Shown here: positions 35,792 through 43,224 of the stretch, piece by piece
Numbering within the stretch: the first letter of the stretch is position 1
Layout of the letters: every line of letters begins with the position of its first letter
DNA from: Bacillus subtilis subsp. subtilis
Lineage (GTDB): Bacteria; Pseudomonadota; Gammaproteobacteria; Xanthomonadales; Xanthomonadaceae
NCBI GenBank assembly: GCA_021733645.1
Contig: JAHREJ010000005.1
Location: 62,001-126,000 of the forward strand
Length of the DNA: 64,000 nt
Reading direction: 5' to 3'
Notes under the pieces: model-generated
What the model saw: the letters and a program-made list of their open reading frames with translations, nothing else
The model's database searches: none
What the model was told of the DNA's origin: nothing
Position numbers and translations under genes: made by a program

Positions 35792-37405
35792 ATGTCGCAG
35801 ACTCCATGGTGGCGCGGTGCCGTCATCTATCAGATTTACCCGCGCAGTTTCCTGGACGCCAATGGCGATGGGGTGGGCGACCTGCCCGGCATCATCGACC
35901 GCCTGGACTACGTGGCCGCGCTGGGCGTGGACGCGATCTGGGTATCGCCGTTCTTCCGGTCGCCGATGGCCGATTTTGGCTATGACATCGCCGACCATCG
36001 CGATGTGGACCCGTTGTTCGGCACGCTGGACGACTTCGACCGGCTGCTGGCCAGGGCGCATGCGCTGGGCCTGAAGGTGATGATCGACCAGGTGTTCAGC
36101 CATACCTCGATCGACCATGCCTGGTTCCGCGAGAGCCGCCAGGACCGCACCAATCCCAAGGCCGACTGGTATGTGTGGGCCGACCCGCGCGAGGACGGCA
36201 CGCCGCCCAACAACTGGATGTCGATCTTCGGCGGGGTGGCGTGGCAATGGGAGCCGCGCCGCGAGCAGTACTTCCTGCACAACTTCCTGGCCGACCAGCC
36301 GGACCTGGATTTCCACAATCCGGCGGTGCAGCAGGCCACCCTGGATTACGTGCGCTTCTGGCTGGACCGGGGGGTGGACGGCTTCCGGCTGGATTCGATC
36401 AATTTCTGTTTCCACGACGCGCAGTTGCGTGACAACCCGGCCAAGCCGGCGGACAAGCGCGTGGGGCGGGGGTTCAGTGCGGACAATCCGTACGCCTACC
36501 AGTACCACTACTACAACAACACCCAGCCGGAGAACATCGGGTTCATCGAGCGCCTGCGCGGGCTGCTGGATGCGTACCCGGGGACGGTCAGCCTGGGCGA
36601 GATTTCGGCCGAGGATTCGCTGGCCACCACGGCCGAGTACACCGCGCCGGGCCGGCTGCACATGGGCTACAGCTTCGAGCTGCTGGTGAAGGATTTCAGC
36701 GCCGGTTACATCCGCGACACGGTGTCGCGGCTGGAAGTGACGATGACCGAAGGCTGGCCGTGCTGGGCCATTTCCAACCACGATGTGGAGCGCGCGGTGA
36801 CCCGCTGGGGTGGGCATCCGGCGCAGCCGCGGCTGGCGCGCCTGCTGGTGGCGTTGCTGTGTTCGCTGCGCGGGTCGATCTGTCTGTACCAGGGCGAGGA
36901 GCTGGGGCTGGGCGAGGCTGACGTGCCGTTCGAGGCGCTGCAGGATCCGTACGGGATTACGTTCTGGCCGAATTTCAAGGGCCGCGACGGGTGCCGCACG
37001 CCGATGCCGTGGCTCGATGCGCCGCTGGCGGGGTTCACCAGCGGTGAGCCGTGGCTGCCGATTCCCGCCGAGCACCGCGCCGCGGCGGTGGCGGTGCAGG
37101 AGCACGATGCGCACTCGGTGTTGAACGCGTTCCGCCAGTTCCTGGCATGGCGCAGGACGATGCCGACGCTGCGGGTGGGCGACATCGTGTTCCTGGACAC
37201 CGCCGAGCCGGTACTGATGTTCGAGCGCCGGCATGCGGGGGAAACGCTGCTGTTGGCGTTCAACCTGGCGGCCGACACCGCGCGCGTGGCGCTGCCGGCC
37301 GGCAGCTGGCAGCCGATGCACGTGCCGGGCCCGGACATGGGCCATGCCGAAGGCGGCACGGTGGTGCTGCCGGCGCAGTCGATGTACTGCGCGCGCCTGG
37401 GCTGA
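35792..37405 (+). CDS. GH13 alpha-glucosidase
   Basis: This 537-residue enzyme, with no signal peptide, is a cytoplasmic GH13 (subfamily 23-like) alpha-glucosidase that splits maltose or short maltodextrins. It starts WWRGAVIYQIYPRSF and has the nucleophile D201 in DGFRLDS, the acid/base E270 in LGEIS and the transition-state D331 in SNHDVE. The C-terminal beta domain ends with MYCARLG. A strong ribosome site (GGAGGGGGG) precedes the ATG at 35792, and a TGAATACGTATGCA operator lies in the promoter region. It is separate from but co-regulated with the receptor and GH97 genes. Confidence 0.93.
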   Translation: MSQTPWWRGAVIYQIYPRSFLDANGDGVGDLPGIIDRLDYVAALGVDAIWVSPFFRSPMADFGYDIADHRDVDPLFGTLDDFDRLLARAHALGLKVMIDQVFSHTSIDHAWFRESRQDRTNPKADWYVWADPREDGTPPNNWMSIFGGVAWQWEPRREQYFLHNFLADQPDLDFHNPAVQQATLDYVRFWLDRGVDGFRLDSINFCFHDAQLRDNPAKPADKRVGRGFSADNPYAYQYHYYNNTQPENIGFIERLRGLLDAYPGTVSLGEISAEDSLATTAEYTAPGRLHMGYSFELLVKDFSAGYIRDTVSRLEVTMTEGWPCWAISNHDVERAVTRWGGHPAQPRLARLLVALLCSLRGSICLYQGEELGLGEADVPFEALQDPYGITFWPNFKGRDGCRTPMPWLDAPLAGFTSGEPWLPIPAEHRAAAVAVQEHDAHSVLNAFRQFLAWRRTMPTLRVGDIVFLDTAEPVLMFERRHAGETLLLAFNLAADTARVALPAGSWQPMHVPGPDMGHAEGGTVVLPAQSMYCARLG

Positions 37406-37428
37406 TTCGATTTCCGGTGGTATTGAGA

Positions 37429-37459
37429 GGGCGGGGCTTTTTTGCCTCGCCCTTTTTTT
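37429..37459 (+). terminator. Intrinsic terminator of the alpha-glucosidase gene
   Basis: GGGCGGGGC pairs with GCCTCGCCC (one G-T pair) across a six-T loop and is followed by seven Ts. It lies 24 bp after the stop. Confidence 0.85.
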
Positions 37460-37530
37460 GTTTCTTTTCCCAGGTCCAGGGGCGAGGTAGATCCGGTGGC
37501 GTCTTCGCTCGGGCGTGCCGCGATCCGAAG

Positions 37531-37632
37531 GACCCCGTAACCGCCGGTAGGCCCCTGGTGCAAATGTCCCCCGGCCGCGCTGCGGCCTCCTCCTTTATTT
37601 TGCCCAAGGGCCTACCGGCGGCTACGGGGCTC
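37531..37632 (+). repeat. Mosaic hairpin element, arm type 1, locus 2
   Basis: The left arm (37531-37558) and right arm (37604-37632; key CCGGCGGCTACGGGGCTC) pair over about 28 bp with few mismatches. The core reads GTCCCCCGGCCGC, the inner hairpin GGCCGC-GCT-GCGGCC, then CCTCCTCCTTTATTTTGCC. It is the same arm type as at 22387-22504, 15 kb away. Confidence 0.72.
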
Positions 37633-37676
37633 GGCTTTCGGTACGGGCGGGAAGCCGGACTTCTTTGAAGGCCGTT

Positions 37677-37798
37677 GGTGGGTCGGGCGCTGGGCCCCGA
37701 TGCCCTTGGAGGCGAAGTAAAGGAGGAGGGGGCGGCCGCAGGCCGACGCCGGAGGACATTCGCTGGAAAGGGTATCGGGGACCAGCGCCCGACCCACC
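37677..37798 (-). repeat. Mosaic hairpin element, arm type 2, locus 2 (core inverted)
   Basis: Arms of 31 bp (37677-37707 and 37768-37798; key GGTGGGTCGGGCGCTGG) agree at 29 positions. The core is present on the minus strand, seen on plus as AAGTAAAGGAGGAGG. Relative to the type 2 element at 22237 the arms match but the core is flipped. Confidence 0.72.
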
Positions 37799-37825
37799 GA
37801 CCGCCGCTACCGTTCATGGCACAAC

Positions 37826-37857
37826 AAAAACCCCGCTGCCGAAGCAGCGGGGTTTTT
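37826..37857. terminator. Bidirectional intrinsic terminator
   Basis: AAAAACCCCGCTGC and its complement enclose a CGAA loop, giving a 14-bp stem with T-runs on both strands. It lies 22 bp after the stop of the minus-strand TonB receptor and also blocks reading from the plus strand. Confidence 0.9.
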
Positions 37858-37879
37858 TGTTGGTGCAACTACCGCAGGA

Positions 37880-40639
37880 TCAGAACTTGTAGTTCACACC
37901 CAGCATGTAAGTGCGGCCCCACTCGATGTACTCCAGCGGTCGGTCCTTGGTGCCGGCGTAGGTGCGGTACGGCTCGTTGGTCAGGTTGCTTCCCTGCAGC
38001 AACAACGTCAGCCCGTGCAGGCTGCTGTCGTCGGCGAAGGTGTAGCTGATCTGCGCATCGGTCACGTTCTCGCCCACCACGTAACGCAGCGTGCGGTTGC
38101 CGTTGAAGTTGCCGATCTCACCGATGAAGTCCGAGCGCCGGCGCTGGCTTACCCGGGCCTCGAAACCACTGCGCTCGTAGTAGGCGGTGAAGTTGTAGAC
38201 CCGCTTGGACAACCCCGGCAGGCTGATCGGATCGCTGCCCACGCTGGACGCGCTTTCCGGGTCCAGGATCTGGATATTGCTGTCATTGAACGTCGCGCTG
38301 GCCTGGACGCCGAAACCGCGCAGGCTCGGGGTGAACATGTCCAGCGGGAACGACGCGGTCAGCTCCAGACCCTTCAGCTTGCCGCCCTTGCCATTTTCCG
38401 GCGAAGAGAACGTGCCGGTGGTCAGCAGCGGCGCGGTCATGCCCGGCGGAATCACGTAGCTGGCCAGCAGGTCGCTGAAGTCGTAGTCATCGCGCGACTG
38501 GGTGTACACGTACGACTTGAGGTCCTTGAAGAAGATCGCCGCTGCCACGTAGGCTTTCTCGCCGAAGTACTTCTCGTAGGACAGATCCAGCGCATTGGCC
38601 CGCCACGGGTCCAGCAGCGGGTTGCCGCCACTGCCACCCGGCTTGCCCGTGGCCGTATCCACACCGAACTCCAGGCCGGCGCGCATCTGGTCCACGCGCG
38701 GGCGTGCCACCTGCTTGGCGGCGGCGAAACGCAGCGTCTGCTGGTGCGGGAACATGAAGACCAGGTTCAAGCTCGGCAGCCAGTCGGTGTAGGTCTTGCC
38801 CGCGTCGATCGGCAGCACTTCCTGGCCGGCCGGACGTGAGCGGTCGAAGTAGTTGGACTGCGAGCTCTGGTCGGTGCGCACCATCTGCACGCCGATGTTG
38901 CCGCGCACGCCCACTTCACCGATGTCGGTGTTGATATTGGCACGCACCCAGGCGGTGCTGGTCTTTTCCTGCACCGTCCACGCCTTGGGAATCAGGTAGT
39001 CCAGGTTGGTGACCGGGTTGAAGCGCATGTAGCGGTCCACCGCACCCGGCACGTTCCACGCCGGAATGTAGCCGAGCCCGGCAAAGCCCAGGTTGACCGG
39101 ACGGTACTGCAGGTCACCGGCGATGTTGGCATCGCCCTGGTCGCCCAGCAGGATGTTGCCTTCGGCCTGGGTCTTGTCCTTGCGGCGATCGGCGTAGTTG
39201 ACGCCCACGTCCACGTCGGCGAACCACTTCAACGCCTCGGGCAGCGCGAAGGTGGCCTGCAGGCGCGCCGCTTTCAGGCGGTCTTCCACCTGCGGCACCT
39301 TGCCGTAGCCGGAGCCGTAGATGGTGTTGGTCAGGAACAGCGCATCGGGGTTGGAATAGTTCAGGCCCGGGCGGATCTGCGAGAAGCCGCCGCTGCGGAC
39401 CTCCACGCCCACCGTATCCAGCTGCGGCATCGGGGTGAGCTGCAGGTTGTTTTCCAGATTCAGCTCATCGCGGGTGGCCTTGGAGTAGTTGACGTCCGCC
39501 ACCACCTTGACCGCGTCGAAGTTGAATTCGTTGTTCCAGCCGAATGCGTCGATCTTGTCCTTGCGCTTGTTGTACATCCCGCGCACCAGCGGGTACACGC
39601 CGCTGGCCACGCCGCCGGCGAAGGTGCCATCGGCGTTGACCTGCGGGTTGGTGATCAGCAGGCCCGGGGTGTAGTTGCCGTTGTAGTTGCTGAGGTTGAG
39701 CTCGAACTGGTTGGCGGTGTCGATCTGCTCGGCTTCGGTATGGAACGCATCCAGGGTGCTGGTCCACACGTTGGACGGGCGGAACTGCACGGTGGCCATC
39801 ACGCCGTCGCGCTTGCTGTTGCCGGTGCGGCGCAGCGCCTTGATGCCGTCGGAGAACGCCGTGCCCGGGGCCAGGCCGGGGCGGTTGCCGTTGTCGGTGT
39901 GTTCGGTGGTCCACGGTTCGTACAGACCCACCTGGTTTTCCTGGATCGGCATGTCGCTGTGCGCGTAGCCGATCGCGATACCCAGGGTGTTGTCCATGAA
40001 CTGGTCGATGTAGCTGGCGCTGAAGCGGTTGCCGTACGGGTCGACATTGGCGGCCTTGCCCAGCGAGCTCTTCTGGTAGCGGCCGCTGATGGCGATCACA
40101 CGCTCGGCAAAGCTCAGCGGGCGCGCGGTCTGCATGTCGATGGTGCCCGACAGGCCCTGGCCAACCAGCGCCGCGTCGGGGGTCTTGTAGACCACCACGC
40201 CGTTGACCAGTTCCGAGGGGTACTGGTCGAACTCGACGCTGCGATTGTCACCGGTGCTCACCACTTCACGCCCGTTGAGCAGGGTGGTGGCGAAGTCCGG
40301 CGACAGGCCGCGCACGCTGATCACCTGGGCACGGCCGGCCACGCGCTGGGCGGCCAGGCCGGGCAGGCGCGCGATCGACTCGCCGATGCTCACATCGGGC
40401 AGCTTGCCGATGTCTTCGGCCGAGATGGCTTCCACCACCGAGGTGGCGTCCTGCTTGATCGCGATGGCGTTTTCGATGCCACGGCGGATGCCGGTGACCT
40501 GCACGGTGTCCAGGTTGGTGGCCGCGGTCCCTGTCGGCGGTGTCGTGGTGCTCGGTTCGGCGGTCTGCGCCGACGCCATCAACGGCGTCAGGGCGACGGC
40601 CAGCGCGATACTCAGCGCGCTGCGCTTGCGGTTCAACAT
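37880..40639 (-). CDS. TonB-dependent maltodextrin receptor
   Basis: This 919-residue outer-membrane receptor starts with a signal peptide (LSIALAVALTPLMASA) and has a TonB-box-like LDTVQVTGI, a plug (DVSIGESIARLPGLAAQRV, SVRGLSPDFATTLLNGREV, VDVVVYKTP-type motif as VVVYKTPDAALV) and a long barrel ending YMLGVNYKF. This plug type is that of carbohydrate receptors found in sugar-utilisation loci of Xanthomonas and Caulobacter. The ATG at 40639 has a strong GGGAGGGG ribosome site. The operator-like palindrome at 40764 and the flanking glycosidases suggest maltodextrin as ligand. Confidence 0.92.
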   Translation of the reverse strand: MLNRKRSALSIALAVALTPLMASAQTAEPSTTTPPTGTAATNLDTVQVTGIRRGIENAIAIKQDATSVVEAISAEDIGKLPDVSIGESIARLPGLAAQRVAGRAQVISVRGLSPDFATTLLNGREVVSTGDNRSVEFDQYPSELVNGVVVYKTPDAALVGQGLSGTIDMQTARPLSFAERVIAISGRYQKSSLGKAANVDPYGNRFSASYIDQFMDNTLGIAIGYAHSDMPIQENQVGLYEPWTTEHTDNGNRPGLAPGTAFSDGIKALRRTGNSKRDGVMATVQFRPSNVWTSTLDAFHTEAEQIDTANQFELNLSNYNGNYTPGLLITNPQVNADGTFAGGVASGVYPLVRGMYNKRKDKIDAFGWNNEFNFDAVKVVADVNYSKATRDELNLENNLQLTPMPQLDTVGVEVRSGGFSQIRPGLNYSNPDALFLTNTIYGSGYGKVPQVEDRLKAARLQATFALPEALKWFADVDVGVNYADRRKDKTQAEGNILLGDQGDANIAGDLQYRPVNLGFAGLGYIPAWNVPGAVDRYMRFNPVTNLDYLIPKAWTVQEKTSTAWVRANINTDIGEVGVRGNIGVQMVRTDQSSQSNYFDRSRPAGQEVLPIDAGKTYTDWLPSLNLVFMFPHQQTLRFAAAKQVARPRVDQMRAGLEFGVDTATGKPGGSGGNPLLDPWRANALDLSYEKYFGEKAYVAAAIFFKDLKSYVYTQSRDDYDFSDLLASYVIPPGMTAPLLTTGTFSSPENGKGGKLKGLELTASFPLDMFTPSLRGFGVQASATFNDSNIQILDPESASSVGSDPISLPGLSKRVYNFTAYYERSGFEARVSQRRRSDFIGEIGNFNGNRTLRYVVGENVTDAQISYTFADDSSLHGLTLLLQGSNLTNEPYRTYAGTKDRPLEYIEWGRTYMLGVNYKF

Positions 40640-40763
40640 TTTCCCCTCCCAGGCAATGTTGCCAATCGTTTTTTTGGTTGCCCGGAGACCCGGGAGCGTC
40701 GCGGCGCGGTGGCCGTTGACTGCGTGGCTATGGTAGGCAGCGCATCGGCTGCGGGAATCACCC

Positions 40764-40777
40764 TGCATACGTATTCA
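40764..40777 (-). promoter_or_regulatory. LacI-type operator before the TonB receptor
   Basis: TGCATACGTATTCA is the reverse complement of the operator at 35683. It lies 125 bp upstream of the receptor ATG. Confidence 0.75.
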
Positions 40778-40836
40778 ATGGCGTCTGCTGCGTTGTAAGC
40801 GGTTACAGGTGGGTCGTGCGGCGCGTGGCGCGCCGC

Positions 40837-40858
40837 GCCGGCCAGCGGCCGGCATTAC
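40837..40858 (-). repeat. SMAG-like REP after the GH97 gene
   Basis: On the minus strand it reads GTAATGCCGGCCGCTGGCCG, a hairpin (GCCGGCC/GGCCGGC) with a GTAA variant of the GTAG head. It lies 24 bp after the GH97 stop and may end transcription there. Confidence 0.65.
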
Positions 40859-40881
40859 CGGTCATGCGGCTGGCGCGCGGT

Positions 40882-42951
40882 TTACAGCGGGGTAAAACGG
40901 ATCGCCTGGCCGCCGCCCGGTGCCAGCACCAGCGTCAGCGCATCGGCGCTGCTGACCTGGCGTGTTTCACGCACGAACGCGAACGGGTTGCTGCGGAAAT
41001 CGGCGCCGTCGCCATCGCGGTAGATCTCGGCGCGGTAGCGCACGCCGGGCTCCAGGAAGCCCAGTGACACCGGCAGCACGCGGCCGTGTTCGTCGGTGAT
41101 GCTGCCCAGGAACCAGTCGCGGCTGTGGCGATCCTTGCGCACGATGGTCACGTAGTCGCCCACCTCGCCGTTGAGCACGCGGCTGTCGTCCCAGTCCACG
41201 GCCACGTCTTCGATGAAACGGAACGCGTCGCGGTGCTGCAGGTAATGCTCGGGCAGGTCGGCGGCCATCTGGATCGGGCTGTAGATCGCCACATACAACG
41301 CCAGTTGGCGGGCCAGCGTGCTGGGGATGGCCTGGCCGCCACGGCCCTTCAGGCTGACGATGCCCGGCGTGTAATCCATCGGTCCGGACAGCATCCGGGT
41401 GAACACCAGGTTGACCTCATGCTCGGGCGGATTGGGCGGCTGGCCCCAGGCGTTGTACTCCATGCCGCGCGCGCCTTCGCGCGAGATCCAGTTGGGATAG
41501 GTGCGCCGCAGCCCGGTGTCCTTGATCGGCTCGTGGGGGTTCACCGCGATGTGGCGCGCGGCCGCTTCGGTCACCACCTTCAGATGGTGGCGTGCCATGA
41601 ACTGGCCATCGTGCCACTCGCGCCAGAGCGCACCGCCAGCCGGGTTGCGCCGGTCCACCTGGCCGTCGTCACAGACGTAGCCGCTCTTGAAGGAATCCAC
41701 GCCCAGCCGTGCATACAGGTCCAGCGCGGCGCCGAGCTGGTCTTCGTAATGCTCGACCGCGCAGCCGGTTTCATGATGGCCGATCAGATGCACACCTTTC
41801 GTCGCGCCGTAGGCGGCCAGTGCATCGAGGTCGAAATCGGCGGTGGGCCGGGTGAAATCGAAGGCGTAGCCGTTGCCCACCCAGTTGCCGTCCCAGCCGG
41901 GGTTCCAGCCTTCCACCAGCACGCCACGGAAGCCGTGCGCGGCGGCAAAGTCGATCACCTTCCGGGTTTTGGCGGTGGTGGCGGCATGCTTGGGTCCGGT
42001 GGCCCAGCTTTCCTGGTCCAGATGCATCGACCACCACACGCCCAGGTACTTGGACGGCTTCACCCAGCTCACATCGCCCAGCACATTGGGCTCGTTGAGG
42101 TTGAGGATCAGATCCGATTCGACCAGCCCACCGGCGCGGTCGCTGATCTGCAGCGTGCGCCAGGGCGTATCGAAGGGCAGGCTGCGACGCACCTTCCAGC
42201 CTTCGGCTGACGGCGACAGCTGCGCGCGCAGGCGCTGGCCGTCAACGCGGCGCAGCCACATGCCGGCGTAGTCGATCAGCGCGGCTTCGTGGATGGCTAC
42301 ATGCAGGCCGTCGCGGCTGCGCAGGGTAAGGGGGGTGTGCGCCAGCGGCACCTGGTCCAGTGGCGTGCGCTGGTACAGATACTCGTAGTGGATCGGCTCA
42401 CCCGCGGGGATCCACCAGGCGGTGGCGTCAGGGGCAATGGCAAACTCGGTCAGCTCGTCGTCGATGATCGCTTCGCGCATGCCGGGCTGCTCGGGGAACC
42501 GGTAGCGGAAGCCCAGGCCGTCGTCGTACACCCGGAATACCACCTCCAGGCGGCGCTTGGCACCGCTGCGCTCGCCCAGCTGCACCGCCACTTCGTTGTA
42601 GTGGTTGCGCACCCACCGGCGCTCGCCCCACGGCTGCTCCCAGGTTTCATCAACGCTGCGCGCGGTCTGCCCGAGTACGGCCAGGTCGCGGTCCAGGCGG
42701 CCATCGCGCAGGTTGAAACCCAGCCGGGAATCGGCCACCACCGTGTCGCCCAGGCGTTCGACCCGGTAGCTGGGCGTGCCGCCATCCAGCTGCAGGGACA
42801 CCTTCAGGACCTTGCCGGGCGATGCCACGCTGGCCACGGTAATCGGTTCTGCGTGTGCGGCGACACCGAACAGCAGCAGGCCAGCGGCCAGCCAGCGACG
42901 TGGGTGGCGCGCGCTGCAACCACGCGATGAATGCGCTTGTATCGTCGGCAT
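40882..42951 (-). CDS. GH97 alpha-glucosidase (SusB-like)
   Basis: This 689-residue periplasmic glycosidase has a signal peptide (LAAGLLLFGVAAHA). The N-terminal beta domain (SPGKVLKVSLQLDGGTPSY), the catalytic (beta/alpha)8 part (KYLGVWWSMHL, LVEGWNPGWDGNW, GHHETGCAVEHYE, NPHEPIKDTGLRRTYPN and REGARGMEYNAWG) and a C-terminal beta domain match GH97. The conserved glutamates in HHETG and NPHEP fit the inverting subgroup of SusB-type alpha-glucosidases. A strong GGGAGGGG ribosome site precedes the ATG at 42951. It is divergent from the glycosidase-transporter-amylase operon with a shared operator at 43025. Confidence 0.93.
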   Translation of the reverse strand: MPTIQAHSSRGCSARHPRRWLAAGLLLFGVAAHAEPITVASVASPGKVLKVSLQLDGGTPSYRVERLGDTVVADSRLGFNLRDGRLDRDLAVLGQTARSVDETWEQPWGERRWVRNHYNEVAVQLGERSGAKRRLEVVFRVYDDGLGFRYRFPEQPGMREAIIDDELTEFAIAPDATAWWIPAGEPIHYEYLYQRTPLDQVPLAHTPLTLRSRDGLHVAIHEAALIDYAGMWLRRVDGQRLRAQLSPSAEGWKVRRSLPFDTPWRTLQISDRAGGLVESDLILNLNEPNVLGDVSWVKPSKYLGVWWSMHLDQESWATGPKHAATTAKTRKVIDFAAAHGFRGVLVEGWNPGWDGNWVGNGYAFDFTRPTADFDLDALAAYGATKGVHLIGHHETGCAVEHYEDQLGAALDLYARLGVDSFKSGYVCDDGQVDRRNPAGGALWREWHDGQFMARHHLKVVTEAAARHIAVNPHEPIKDTGLRRTYPNWISREGARGMEYNAWGQPPNPPEHEVNLVFTRMLSGPMDYTPGIVSLKGRGGQAIPSTLARQLALYVAIYSPIQMAADLPEHYLQHRDAFRFIEDVAVDWDDSRVLNGEVGDYVTIVRKDRHSRDWFLGSITDEHGRVLPVSLGFLEPGVRYRAEIYRDGDGADFRSNPFAFVRETRQVSSADALTLVLAPGGGQAIRFTPL

Positions 42952-43024
42952 TTCCCCTCCCAAGGCAGCCTGGACATGGTCTGGACTATAGCCACGCAGA
43001 TCCGGTGCTTACGCCGTTGCGCCA

Positions 43025-43038
43025 TGAATACGTATGCA
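43025..43038 (+). promoter_or_regulatory. LacI-type operator in the divergent maltose promoter
   Basis: TGAATACGTATGCA lies 74 bp upstream of the GH97 ATG and 187 bp upstream of the glycosidase ATG, so one site may control both directions. Confidence 0.75.
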
Positions 43039-43129
43039 AAGCCTCGCCTACCCGAGCCTGCCGTCTACCATGGGACCAGGCACCCTGGGAGGGGGCCGCG
43101 AGCGCAACGCCGCACCGGTGCAAGCACCG

Positions 43130-43153
43130 GTAGGTACCGACCTTGGCCGGCAC
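43130..43153 (+). repeat. SMAG-type REP in the divergent maltose promoter
   Basis: GTAGGTACCGACCTTGGCCG has a GTAG head and a short hairpin (CCGACC/GGCCGG with mismatches). It is inside the promoter region of the operon starting at 43225, an unusual place for a REP. Confidence 0.6.
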
Positions 43154-43224
43154 CGCGCGCTGCGTAACCACAACGCGTGCAAAGAGGGAGGGAGGCACCG
43201 GGCGCAGGCCGGGTTGCCGCTTCG

